64,000 bases of DNA. It comes from Mesorhizobium sp. M2A.F.Ca.ET.046.03.2.1 (GTDB taxonomy: Bacteria; Pseudomonadota; Alphaproteobacteria; Rhizobiales; Rhizobiaceae). Both the position numbers and the translations under genes were made by a program. Within the stretch, counting starts at the first letter, position 1. Each line of letters opens with the position of its first letter. Of the stretch, positions 50,741-59,232 are shown in pieces. Below the pieces are notes generated by a model. It searched no databases, was not told the origin of the DNA, and saw nothing but the letters and a program-made list of their open reading frames with translations. The DNA lies in contig NZ_CP034449.1 of the NCBI RefSeq assembly GCF_003952425.1, positions 6,870,001 to 6,934,000 of the forward strand, given 5' to 3'.

Positions 50741-52507
50741 CTATTCAAGGCCCGCTCGGCGCAGGCCCTCGATATACCTGGCACGGTCCTCAGCCCGTAT
50801 CAGTGGGTGGTATTTTTCGACCCAGTCGATGCTGAGATTCCGCTGTAGACGTTTGCATTCGACGAGTCCTTGGCGTGCGATTTCCAGATCACCGGCCAGT
50901 CCTGCGGCTGCTGTGAGCGTGCGCCAGGCGGTTCCAAAGTTTGGTCTCATCAGCACGGCCCGACGTTCAGCTCTTACCGCTTCGGCGTGGCGGCCGGCGA
51001 CCAGATGGCAAAGACCTTCGACCGAAAGATTGGCTGCTTGGGTTTGGTCCAGGGGACTCAATCGTCGCGCAATTTCGAGCTGGCGGAGGCCATCTTCAGC
51101 AAGCCCCGCATAGCCGTACGCTGCTCCCGAGATTATGTGGACGAATACAAAGTTGGGGTTGCGTTGCAGTGCCTCGTTCAGTTCCTCCACCGCCGGCCCA
51201 AATCGTCTCGACATCGCGAATACGTAGCCCGCCGCAAAATGGGCCCATGCGTCGTCGGGATCGAGGTCTATCGCACGCTGAGCGAGCGTGAGGGCATGGG
51301 AAATGCCTGGCTCAAATTCCAAATTGCCTGAGACTACACGGGTGGCGAAGGTCCACGCGAGCAGGCTGTGGGCGCGAGCGTAGTGGGGATCAAGCTCAAT
51401 CGCTCGCGTCAGGAGGTTGATGCCAGTGTCCTCATCTTGAATAGCCCATAACCAGATATAAGGCATTGCTCGGACAACGCAGCCCCATGCATCGAGACTC
51501 TCCGGCGTCCTACTTTGAAGGCGAAGACGTTCAGCCGCGTAAATCTGCGGCTCGATCGCCGCGACAACGCTGTGAGTGATCTCGTCCTGCACGGCGAAAA
51601 TATCAGAGGCGGGGCGGTCGTAGCGCTCTGCCCAGATGTGGTTGCCGCTGGCGGCATCGACGAGCTGCCCAGTTACCCGTACCCGCTCGCCAGCCTTGCG
51701 AACGCTGCCTTCCAGTATGTAGCGAACACCAAGCTCTCGCGCGACCTGACGGATATCCGGCGCCTTGCCTTTGTACGCGAAGGTCGAATTGCGAGCGATA
51801 ACGAAGAAGCCCCGCAGCTTGGACAAGGCGGTAATGATGTCCTCAGCGACGCCGTCGCCAAAGTATTCCTGTTCGGGGTCACCGCTCATGTTCTGGAACG
51901 GCAGGACAGCAATCGACGGCTTGTCGGGCAGCGCCAGTTTTCCACCGGAGAGGTCGGGCACTGTCGGCTCTTTTTCGGCGCCACTGTTTAAGGTCACGCG
52001 ATAGGCTCGCACCGGCCGTGCAATGTTTTTGAGTTCCTGGTCGCCGATATCCTCGAAATTAACTTTGAGCTTGTCGCGTACCTGTTCATATGCCGCACCC
52101 GATAGGCAAATACCATTAGGTTGGGCAATACCTTGCAGACGGGCAGCAATGTTGACACCGTCGCCCATCAGGTCGCCGTCGCTCTCCTCGACTACATCGC
52201 CAACATGTATTCCTATGCGAAACGCGATACGTCGATCAGGCGGCACCCCGGCGTTGCGTTCGAGCATGGCGTTCTGCACCTCGATGGCGCATCGGACAGC
52301 ATCGACCACGCTGCGGAACTCGACAAGGGCTCCGTCACCGGTACGTTTCACCACGCGTCCGATGTGTACCGCGATGGTAGGATCAACCAGGTCGCTGCGG
52401 AGTGCCCGGAGGCGCGCGAGAGTCCGATCTTCGTCCAAACCAGCCAGTCGGCTGTATCCGACGACATCGGCGGCCAGGATCGCCGCAAGCTTGCGGGTCT
52501 CGCTCAT
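50741..52507 (-). CDS. Class III adenylate/guanylate cyclase with TolB-like middle and TPR repeats
   Basis: A 588-aa protein from MSETRKLAAILAADVVGYS. The cyclase domain (about 5-180) keeps metal Asp14 and the KRTGDGALVEF region, plus GDGVNIAARLQGIA. The middle (about 200-320) is TolB/FlgO-like: PSIAVLPFQNMSGDPEQEYF and YILEGSVRKAGERVRVTGQL. The end (about 350-588) holds TPR-type repeats (AIELDPHYARAHSLLAW; AIDLDPDDAWAHFAAGYV). Rhizobia have many such cyclases. It converts ATP to cAMP; its link to the prophage is not shown. Confidence 0.85.
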   Translation of the reverse strand: MSETRKLAAILAADVVGYSRLAGLDEDRTLARLRALRSDLVDPTIAVHIGRVVKRTGDGALVEFRSVVDAVRCAIEVQNAMLERNAGVPPDRRIAFRIGIHVGDVVEESDGDLMGDGVNIAARLQGIAQPNGICLSGAAYEQVRDKLKVNFEDIGDQELKNIARPVRAYRVTLNSGAEKEPTVPDLSGGKLALPDKPSIAVLPFQNMSGDPEQEYFGDGVAEDIITALSKLRGFFVIARNSTFAYKGKAPDIRQVARELGVRYILEGSVRKAGERVRVTGQLVDAASGNHIWAERYDRPASDIFAVQDEITHSVVAAIEPQIYAAERLRLQSRTPESLDAWGCVVRAMPYIWLWAIQDEDTGINLLTRAIELDPHYARAHSLLAWTFATRVVSGNLEFEPGISHALTLAQRAIDLDPDDAWAHFAAGYVFAMSRRFGPAVEELNEALQRNPNFVFVHIISGAAYGYAGLAEDGLRQLEIARRLSPLDQTQAANLSVEGLCHLVAGRHAEAVRAERRAVLMRPNFGTAWRTLTAAAGLAGDLEIARQGLVECKRLQRNLSIDWVEKYHPLIRAEDRARYIEGLRRAGLE

Positions 52508-52671
52508 CTGCCCCTCCTTCACTCTCTGACATAGCACGGACTCAGGAGGGCTGCTTCATTTAGATCGGCTCGACCTGCAGCCGCTTCGGGGGACCGCAGT
52601 GCGACATTGCTGGCGATGATGATAGGAGGGCTGGGCGACGACGAGATGGAGGCGCAGTTTGTTTCGAACCC

Positions 52672-52923
52672 TTAGGATGCCATCGACACTTCCGTCTCAA
52701 GCAGCGGAACAATCCCGTTAGCATAAAGAATAACGGCGTCGTCGAACTCCCCACTTGAAGGGTCACCCTTCCGGCTGAACGCCACCACCCCGGCCGAGCA
52801 GCCCGCCAGTTTCTCAGCGAGTCGCAACGCATGCTCGGCATCTTGCACCTCCACCGCCTTTCCGGCGGTGACGGCTCCCCTCGGCGTGAAGTTGAAACTC
52901 TGGACAACAAAATACGTCAGCAA
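52672..52923 (-). CDS. Conserved small hypothetical protein
   Basis: About 83 aa. TTG 52923, or GTG 52926, lies just after an AGGAGG site. The sequence TYFVVQSFNFTPRGAVTAG, then AEHALRLAEKLAGCSAGVVAFSRKGDP, is like small proteins common in rhizobia with no assigned role. Confidence 0.6.
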   Translation of the reverse strand: MLTYFVVQSFNFTPRGAVTAGKAVEVQDAEHALRLAEKLAGCSAGVVAFSRKGDPSSGEFDDAVILYANGIVPLLETEVSMAS

Positions 52924-53039
52924 CACTGCCTCCTTTGCCGCGGCAGTGTGACTCAGGGTTGAGAACAAAACAAGTACAAACCTGCTCTTGGCCGCCCGTC
53001 ATTCCACAGGGGCGTAGCAGCAACGCTAACCTACTCCGC

Positions 53040-53069
53040 TTGACAAAGTAGGTAGGTGTTACCTACCAT
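53040..53069 (+). promoter_or_regulatory. Early leftward-type promoter with operator (PL/OL equivalent)
   Basis: TTGACA (53040-53045), 18 bases, TACCAT (53064-53069). Overlapping is the perfect dyad GGTAGGT-GTT-ACCTACC (53051-53067), with one more AGTAGGT half-unit in front and another (AGTAGGTAG) at 53081-53089. Layout and sequence match the Cro promoter at 37502-37531. It reads towards the integrase operon. Confidence 0.8.
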
Positions 53070-53095
53070 AAGCGCATCGGAGTAGGTAGATGAAA

Positions 53096-53443
53096 TCAGT
53101 CCTTGATGCGCAGCAATCCTGGAACGTTGGAACCGCTAGGGCCGTAGAGGATGAGCGCCCCTGCACACGCCATGTCTTCCCCCTTTCCGGCCCACGCGCT
53201 GACGGTCTCGTCGACCTTGTTTCGAATAACGGCCGCGACGGTGGGATCGCCGAGGTCGACTTTGTAGGCGGTGATCATCACGGCGACTTCGCCTTCGCTG
53301 ATCTCCAGCTTCGAACAGATCTTTGTCCCGGCAATCGCCTGCCCGAGATGAGACATCACTGCCATCTGCTTGTCGCTGTACGCGAGTGCTTGTCCCGAGA
53401 CGGCGCACCAAAACAGCGCCGCAACCCAAACGAGATTCCTCAT
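53096..53443 (-). CDS. Secreted conserved hypothetical protein
   Basis: A 115-aa protein with signal peptide MRNLVWVAALFWCAVSGQALA. The mature part (SDKQMAVMSHLGQAIAGTKICSKLEI, then ACAGALILYGPSGSNVPGLL) resembles rhizobial periplasmic proteins with two conserved Cys. It runs against the 53-kb promoter, so it may be a lysogen-expressed gene within the leader of the early-left operon. Confidence 0.65.
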   Translation of the reverse strand: MRNLVWVAALFWCAVSGQALAYSDKQMAVMSHLGQAIAGTKICSKLEISEGEVAVMITAYKVDLGDPTVAAVIRNKVDETVSAWAGKGEDMACAGALILYGPSGSNVPGLLRIKD

Positions 53444-53596
53444 CTAGTCCCCCTGCCATCTGCCTCGCGTTCGGCAAGCTATCACAGGGCTGGAGCGCTC
53501 GCGAACAGGCTTCCACACGTTGCCTTCTTGGCCGCTCTCCTGTTCTGCGCCGCTGTCACGCTCGGCGCCTTCTAACGCACCCAAGGAGAATCGACA

Positions 53597-54112
53597 TTGC
53601 AGCAAATCAGCAGACACCCGTCGCACAGCCGGCCGAGCTTCCCGGAAGCTTTTTTTGAAACCCATCCGCGCTGCCTCGAAATGGCCGAGGCCATGCGCGA
53701 CCTATTCGCCGTCTGCGGCGGGGTGAAGATAGAAGACCTAGTCCGCGCCGGCTTCACGAGCGCCGAGATCGTGGAATTCCGCGACGATGCCGCGACGCTC
53801 GCGGCGCTGGCGAGCACAAAGCAGCTGACCGTCCGCCCCGATCTGCTCGAGGACATGATCGATAAGGCCAGGCATGCCGCGCCTAACCGTCTGCCGCTTC
53901 CGGCAGACGCCGAACCGACGCGCGGACTTGTCCAGGCGTGGGGCGAATATTGTGCCGCCAGGGGCGCCCTCCTGCTCGACCCTTGGTCCGGTCAGCGGGA
54001 ACGCTGCATGGCGGTGCTGTCGAGCTATCTGGAGTCCTTGCCGATCTTCCCCGCTATCCGGACCAGCGTCCTGAAAGCGGTGGAGTCCGCCATGCCGCAG
54101 GTGACGCAATGA
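53597..54112 (+). CDS. Hypothetical early-left operon protein, 171 aa
   Basis: Starts at TTG 53597 eight bases after AAGGAGA. It is helical and soluble (CLEMAEAMRDLFAVCGGVKIEDLV; PRGLVQAW-like TRGLVQAWGEYCAARGALLLDPW). No domain is recognised. It overlaps the HD-domain gene by 4 bases (ATGA), so they are coupled. It is the first convincing gene after the 53-kb promoter. Confidence 0.7.
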   Translation: MQQISRHPSHSRPSFPEAFFETHPRCLEMAEAMRDLFAVCGGVKIEDLVRAGFTSAEIVEFRDDAATLAALASTKQLTVRPDLLEDMIDKARHAAPNRLPLPADAEPTRGLVQAWGEYCAARGALLLDPWSGQRERCMAVLSSYLESLPIFPAIRTSVLKAVESAMPQVTQ

Positions 54113-54798
54113 TGCCGGAGCAAGCAAGCCGAGTCCGCACGGCGACGGTGATCCCGACCTTCAAGCCGGACGGATCCGCTTTCGACCTGGTCGATCCCAA
54201 ACCATCCGACATCAGCTTCGCCGACATGGCCAACACGCTGTCCAAGCTCGCGCGGTTCAACGGGCTCTACCGTTGTCCCGCCTATTCGGTGGCCCAGCAT
54301 TCGGTGATGGGTGCCGATGCACTTTACCGGGAGACCGGCGATGGCGTCGCCGCGGGCTATTTCCTCCTGCATGACGGGCACGAATACGCGCTGGGCGACA
54401 TCACCAGGCCGACAGTGGACCTCATCCAGCATCATATTGCCCGGCTGGCCACCGAGGCCGGACTGGAAGCCGCAGACTTCGTCGAACGTCTGGCGCACAG
54501 GGCGCTGGCCTCGGTCAAGCGCAGCATCGACGTCGCGATCTACCAGGCGGCCGGGCTGCCCGACATCAACGCCGTGTCTCAATACGCTCGCCAAATCCGC
54601 GAAATGGACGATCGCATGCTGGTCGCGGAGGCCACTGCCCTGTTCGGCGCCAGCTCCCGCAGCGCCTGCCTGCCGCGCGTGGCGCTGCCTCAGCCAAAGC
54701 TGGTCGGCGCGATTGTGCCCTGGGGCGCGATGAAGGCGGAGCTCGCTTTCGTCGAGCGCCTCCAGCGCTATCTCGGCATTGCCGTGCGAGCTGGTTGA
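54109..54798 (+). CDS. HD-domain nucleotide phosphohydrolase (YfbR-like)
   Basis: A 229-aa protein. HD motif residues: H in YSVAQHSVMGADAL, HD in FLLHDGHEYALGDITRP and the downstream Asp. This is the plan of 5'-deoxynucleotidase/YfbR-type hydrolases. Phages often carry them to adjust nucleotide pools, or to counter nucleotide-based defences. It is the second gene of the early-left operon and is coupled to the first. Confidence 0.8.
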   Translation: MMPEQASRVRTATVIPTFKPDGSAFDLVDPKPSDISFADMANTLSKLARFNGLYRCPAYSVAQHSVMGADALYRETGDGVAAGYFLLHDGHEYALGDITRPTVDLIQHHIARLATEAGLEAADFVERLAHRALASVKRSIDVAIYQAAGLPDINAVSQYARQIREMDDRMLVAEATALFGASSRSACLPRVALPQPKLVGAIVPWGAMKAELAFVERLQRYLGIAVRAG

Positions 54799-54814
54799 AC
54801 GGGGACAGCGCGCA

Positions 54815-55036
54815 GTGCCATTGCCGTCCAAAAGAATGCTCTCACCCGCCGAGGCTGCCGAATATTGCGGCGGCAAATCGGTCGAATGGTTGAAGATGCA
54901 TGTCCAAGTGGCGCCGACCAGGATCGGCGCCCTGGTGCGGTATGACGTGCGCGCGCTTGACAGGTGGCTGGACAGCCGGAACCAATCGGAGCCGGCCACG
55001 GGAGACGAATGGCTGGGGTTGCTCGATGAGGATTAA
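54815..55036 (+). CDS. Excisionase-like MerR-type HTH protein
   Basis: About 73 aa from GTG 54815. The start MLSPAEAAEYCGGKSVEWLKM is the winged-helix (AlpA/Xis) pattern, followed by RYDVRALDRWLDSRN. Overlaps the integrase start by 11 bases. Probable recombination directionality factor for prophage excision. Confidence 0.7.
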   Translation: MPLPSKRMLSPAEAAEYCGGKSVEWLKMHVQVAPTRIGALVRYDVRALDRWLDSRNQSEPATGDEWLGLLDED

Positions 55037-56108
55037 GATCACAGGGCTCAAACGCTACAAGGACCGGCTCGGCATCGAGCGCGTCTATCACCGCAAGAGC
55101 GGGACGCCGATCGACCCGAAACTGACCGGCCAGGCCTTAGCCGCCGAGGTCGATCGTCTGGACAAGCTGCATGCCCCAAAGATGGCGCAGTCCGGAACGC
55201 TCGGGGCGCTGCTCGAAAGCTACAAGAAATCCCCCAAATTTACCGATCTCGCTCCGCGCACGCAGTCCGACTATCAAAAGTACATGGACCATCTGAAGCC
55301 AATCGCGGGGACACCCCTGGCTTTGATCGACACCGCATTCATGGCGAAGCTGCGCGACAAGACCGTCAAGAAGCGCCGCGGCGCGTTCACCAACCACATG
55401 ATGGCCATGCTCTCTTCGGCCTTCAAACACGGCAAGGAGTATGGGCTGGTCACGTCCAATCCTTGCCTCGAGCTCGAAAAGGCAAGGATCGCAAAGGATC
55501 GGCGCAAAGAGAACCGCCCGTGGACGAAGACGGAACGGGTGAACGTGCTGGCTGCCGCCCCGCTCCATTACAAGGTCCCAATCGCGCTTGCGCGCTTCCT
55601 GGCGATGCGACGCGGCGATATCCTGCGGCTGCCGCGAATGGCCTATCGCGACGGCTATATCTCTTTCCGGGCCTCGAAGAACGGCAAGATCATGAAGCTG
55701 CCGGCGTTAGGCGAGTTGCGCAAGATCCTGGACGAGGCGCTGGAGGCATGGCCGGTTTCAGAGATCGACGTCACGATGCTATGCCTCAATTCGCACAGGA
55801 AGCCTTGGACCGAGATGGGCTTCTCCGCTTCGATCGGAAAATTCTTCGACGATTGCGTGGCGCGCGGCCTCGCCGGCAAGGGCCTGACGATGCATGGCCT
55901 TCGGCACTCGGTGGCGACCGACCTGCGCGAACAAGGCTACCGGCTCGAGGACATCAAGAATTTCCTCGGCCAGGAGACGATCGAGATGGCCGAGCATTAT
56001 TCTTCGAGCGCGGACGTATCAGGGGTCTTGATCGACATGGCGAATGTGATACAAGCCGGCTCGAAACGAGAACGGGTTTTGTCTAACTCCCGCAAGAAAA
56101 GTGTCTAA
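55026..56108 (+). CDS. Tyrosine-family phage integrase
   Basis: A 360-aa protein. The N-terminal arm-type DNA-binding part (MRIKITGLKRYKDRLGIERVYH) and SAM-like core-binding domain (about 75-165) lead to the catalytic domain. Catalytic residues: Arg in FLAMRRGDILRL (about 193), HGLRH (about 289-293) and nucleophile Tyr in MAEHYSS (about 323). It lies 45 bp before tRNA-Gln. Together with xis and the operator-bearing promoter it closes the early-left operon of the prophage. Confidence 0.9.
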   Translation: MRIKITGLKRYKDRLGIERVYHRKSGTPIDPKLTGQALAAEVDRLDKLHAPKMAQSGTLGALLESYKKSPKFTDLAPRTQSDYQKYMDHLKPIAGTPLALIDTAFMAKLRDKTVKKRRGAFTNHMMAMLSSAFKHGKEYGLVTSNPCLELEKARIAKDRRKENRPWTKTERVNVLAAAPLHYKVPIALARFLAMRRGDILRLPRMAYRDGYISFRASKNGKIMKLPALGELRKILDEALEAWPVSEIDVTMLCLNSHRKPWTEMGFSASIGKFFDDCVARGLAGKGLTMHGLRHSVATDLREQGYRLEDIKNFLGQETIEMAEHYSSSADVSGVLIDMANVIQAGSKRERVLSNSRKKSV

Positions 56109-56153
56109 CCGCTTTTCTCTCGTTCGGCCAAAGTCTTGAAATCAAAGGCTTTT

Positions 56154-56227
56154 TGGGGAATAGGTTAACGGTAGACCCACGGACTCTGACTCCGTTAGTC
56201 CTGGTTCGAATCCAGGTTCCCCAGCCA
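56154..56227 (+). tRNA. tRNA-Gln (anticodon CTG)
   Basis: The acceptor arms TGGGGAA and TTCCCCA pair fully. The anticodon arm is ACGGA-CTCTGAC-TCCGT with CTG in the loop, and the T-arm CCTGG-TTCGAAT-CCAGG is standard. CCA is encoded at 56225-56227. It lies just after the integrase. tRNA genes are common attachment sites, but here the integrase is at the 5' side of an intact tRNA, so the attachment point is uncertain. Confidence 0.92.
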
Positions 56228-56390
56228 GATACTTTTTTTGCAATAAGAACAATCACTTAGGCAAAGCGAGAAAATCGCAACCGGAACACTTTTCCGGATG
56301 ACATCTCCGGAACACACGCAAAGCCGTAGCCATGGTTTGCGACTCGCCTTGAGACTGCTAAGTTGTCTTTGGGTCAAGGGGGAGAGAAAT

Positions 56391-57376
56391 ATGCCTGAGA
56401 GATTGGTGTTTCACTTTGAAGGTGCGTTGGCCGACGAGCATACGCTGAATTTTTATGAAGCTGCGCGCTTCCAATACGCTGCGGCCCGCCTAATTGTAAA
56501 ATTGTTGCAGTTCCGATCGACGGGCAGTTTCGTTAAAAAGATAACTAATACGAGCAACAGAGACATACTCTTGCAAAGCCAAGAGGATGGTTCTTTTGAC
56601 ATAAGCATTCTTATGCCAGCGTTAATGACAGCTCAGGAGACATTTGTCTCCGTTTCTGTAACTAATCTAATGTCCTATATTTTTGAACGGATCGTTGGGA
56701 AAACTTCAAATAGTGACGTTGCTACCGCCTTAAACGCTCATACCGAAGTTGTTGCTCAGATCGGGCACATAGACGACAACAACACCGAACTTATCAATAG
56801 GGCGCTAGACATCATCCAGAATGACCAGGAGATTAAGGAGAACCTTCATGGGCAGCAAAAGGAACTGCTTGAGAGAAGGATAGCCGAGCTTACGCGTGAA
56901 AAGGAAATGCTATCGTCCTCCGCGCAGCTCGCCCGCATTGATGGCGCCCGCGAACAAAAATTGATCTCGATGTCTGCCCCGCTGGTCAGCGAGATGGCTA
57001 CCGTGCTCCGGCGAAGTGCAAATACTCTAGAAATTGTATCTGATTCTGGCCTTTCTCCCCCAAGGGCATCTTGTTTCTTAATCGGCGAATGGCCGAGGAG
57101 ATCGAGGTGTCCGCAGTGGACCAACAGATTACTCCGATCCTTGGCGACATCATTCAATACAACAAGGAAACGGGATGGGGCAAAGCGCGACTGACCATCA
57201 GCGCTCAGCCATTGAGCTTCAACGTGCCATCGGACATCAAAGGTCGCTTACAGAGCCAGCTCTTGGCAGCAATGGGCCGGGACAAGGTATACCTACAAAC
57301 CTACATCGTGCGCGATAAAGTCGGTGAGCCGGTTCGGTTAATCGTAGTAGGAATTCTTCCGACTCCGCCCGCGTAA
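56391..57376 (+). pseudogene. Unknown protein gene with a frameshift near 57055
   Basis: The first frame starts MPERLVFHFEGALADEH after GGGAGAGAAAT and reads a plausible protein up to about ANTLEIVSDS; then it leaves sense (57194 stop). From about 57050 a different frame gives PFSPKGILFLNRRMAEEIEV and continues well to VVGILPTPPA at 57376. The joined protein would be about 328 aa, with a coiled coil near residues 160-215. Composition is AT-rich. No known family is identified. A homopolymer run (TTTCTCCCCC) sits at the switch, so a sequencing error is possible. Confidence 0.65.
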
Positions 57377-57487
57377 ATCGGTGATTGTGGCCTTCATTGT
57401 CCGCGCCGTTCGCATGTTCGACGATTGGTGAGACCAGCGAGCGCGGCGCAAACCAGGCCGCGGTCACTCAAAACTAGAGGGCGCAAC

Positions 57488-58216
57488 ATGGCGGTGACAC
57501 AAGGACACGGAAATCCGGACTGGACACGCGACGAGACAATCCTGGCGTTGGAGCTATTCTTCGAATCCGACATGGGAAGGCTTCGATCTGCCGACCCCAG
57601 GGTCCAGTTGCTATCCGATGTTCTCAGGGCGCTGCCATATCATGAGGATGCAGCGAGGAACGAGCGTTTCCGCAATGCCGCCGGTGTCGCCTTCAAGGTG
57701 CAAAATCTGCGTAGCGTTGTCACGGGCAAGGGACTTCAAAATGTCTCCGCGATGGACCGCGCTATCTGGGCAGAGTTTGGTGATCGGCGCGAGGAGGTCG
57801 TGCGGCTGGCCGCACTAATCCGTGCGGGTATCAAGGTGCCAGCCAAAGACGTGGTGGTGCCGGCAGAGGACGAGTTCTATGAGGGCCGGGTCTTGACCCG
57901 TCTCCATTACACTCGTGAACGAAATCCGAGAATTCGCGCGAAGCTTTTGCAGGCTCGGTCGTCTGCGGGTCTGAATTGTGAGATATGCGCGATCAGCTAC
58001 CCATCTGTGCTGGCCAACATTCATGATGCTGCTTTCGAAGCGCACCATGTGGTGCCGCTCGCTGAGGCAGGTGTCAGGGTAACCAGACTGGCCGATATGG
58101 CGCTCTTATGTGCGTGCTGTCATCGCTTGATCCACCGCATAATTGCGACCGAACGACGGTGGGTGACTGTCGATGAGGCTCGACGGATAATCTTTGCCGA
58201 AAACAGCGCGGTGTGA
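57488..58216 (+). CDS. HNH endonuclease, type IV restriction-like (SBD-HNH plan)
   Basis: A 242-aa protein. The N-terminus NPDWTRDETILALELFF and the stretch FRNAAGVAFKVQNLRSVVTG, ending GLQNVSAMDRAIWAEF, resemble the modified-DNA-binding (sulfur-binding) half of ScoMcrA-like enzymes. The HNH nuclease follows: CEIC (about 165-168), AHHVVPLAEAG (about 184), LCACCHRLIHR. Such enzymes cut DNA that carries foreign modification. The exact modification read here cannot be told from sequence. It is next to a DpnI-like gene. Confidence 0.75.
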   Translation: MAVTQGHGNPDWTRDETILALELFFESDMGRLRSADPRVQLLSDVLRALPYHEDAARNERFRNAAGVAFKVQNLRSVVTGKGLQNVSAMDRAIWAEFGDRREEVVRLAALIRAGIKVPAKDVVVPAEDEFYEGRVLTRLHYTRERNPRIRAKLLQARSSAGLNCEICAISYPSVLANIHDAAFEAHHVVPLAEAGVRVTRLADMALLCACCHRLIHRIIATERRWVTVDEARRIIFAENSAV

Positions 58217-58337
58217 TCCGCGCCCTTGGCCGTTGTTGTCCGGCGATTGAGCTGACAGGGCTTTAACAGGCGCTGATATGGGTCGGAAAAATGCGACGCG
58301 CGGCGGGTCGGTGTTGCCAGGCTCGATGGAGTGATAG

Positions 58338-58784
58338 TTGGCTACTCTCAAGCAGGATCTTGGACTGTTTGGCGAACAACGAGTGGTCGCCGACTGCACA
58401 TGCCCGAAATGCAAGGGAGCGAAAACGCTGGTCAGGTTGCCATCGAACTTCAAATGCGCCGATATCATATGCGATTTTTGCGGCTATCTCGGGCAGGTCA
58501 AAGCGAGCCGAGTTAAGCGCCTGGATGTCGTTCCGAAAGCCATCCTGGGAGCCGCATGGAGGCCGCAGAACGACCGCATGCAAGCCGCTATCTATTTCCC
58601 ATTGTTCCTGGTGCTCGTCGACGGCGCGTGGCAGTATTCGATCTACTATCTGGCGGCTGATCTTCAAACGCCTGCGATGTTCAAGCCACGTAGTCCCTTA
58701 TCCCAGACTGCTCGTCGGTCTGGCTGGCAAGGTTTCGTCTATGATCTTGACGCCGTGAAGGAGCGGATCGTTCGCATTCGCTAG
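58338..58784 (+). CDS. DpnI-like / Dam-replacing family endonuclease
   Basis: A 148-aa protein from TTG 58338 after GGAG. Zinc-finger pairs CPKC and CDFC flank NFKCADIICDFCGYLGQVK (in pieces), which corresponds to the DpnI catalytic core with D and QxK active-site residues. The C-terminal SPLSQTARRSGWQGFVYD matches the DpnI PLAPTARRAGW region. It lacks the separate DpnI winged helix. It may cut methylated GATC or a related site, as a partner to the adjacent HNH nuclease. Confidence 0.7.
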   Translation: MATLKQDLGLFGEQRVVADCTCPKCKGAKTLVRLPSNFKCADIICDFCGYLGQVKASRVKRLDVVPKAILGAAWRPQNDRMQAAIYFPLFLVLVDGAWQYSIYYLAADLQTPAMFKPRSPLSQTARRSGWQGFVYDLDAVKERIVRIR

Positions 58785-58834
58785 CGGATAGTGAGACAAT
58801 CGGAAGAGCCTAAACAAAATAGCAAGGAGAGAAA

Positions 58835-59161
58835 ATGTTAGCGAAGGACGCATTGATAGTCTGGACGCCAAACAGCGACCTTTACGAGGGACAGGCAAAC
58901 AGGGGGAAGGTAGTTGTCACGACAATGCCAGAGGCCCCTGCTTCGGCTGCCCACCCCATGTCGGCCGGACGTTCTGACCACGACTGGAACGAAGCCGACA
59001 ACGCCGGTCGTTATAATTTGTTGCAACAGTATTTCAGTTCGATGATTCACGATGACGGCATCGATGAACATGTGGCCAGGCAAGCGCTATCTGTCATCGA
59101 AGATATTAACACAGCCACCCTTTCGGCCGAGATCCTGCCGGATCATTCTGGCAACGATTGA
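58835..59161 (+). CDS. Hypothetical protein, 108 aa
   Basis: Starts MLAKDALIVWTPNSDLYEG at ATG 58835 after AAGGAGAG. It is acidic and helical at the C-terminus (DGIDEHVARQALSVIEDIN). It ends at a hairpin (59186-59211). It lies downstream of the two nucleases and may belong with them. Function is unknown. Confidence 0.6.
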   Translation: MLAKDALIVWTPNSDLYEGQANRGKVVVTTMPEAPASAAHPMSAGRSDHDWNEADNAGRYNLLQQYFSSMIHDDGIDEHVARQALSVIEDINTATLSAEILPDHSGND

Positions 59162-59185
59162 GTAGAGCAGTCTAGCGGACCGAGC

Positions 59186-59211
59186 GGGGGGCGAGGTCAC
59201 ATCGCACCCCC
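59186..59211. terminator. Possible bidirectional terminator
   Basis: GGGGGCGA and its partner TCGC-A-CCCCC form a hairpin between the convergent genes ending at 59161 and 59233. No long T-run follows. Confidence 0.4.
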
Positions 59212-59232
59212 TATTCAATGTCAGGCCAAACC

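Noticed and set aside
53090..53575. 161-aa plus-strand frame starting right after the 53-kb operator
   Set aside because: Composition is poor and it opposes a convincing secreted protein (53096-53443) for its whole length; only the start position looked attractive.
57071..57376. Independent 101-aa gene
   Set aside because: No ribosome site; it continues the upstream frame after a frameshift.
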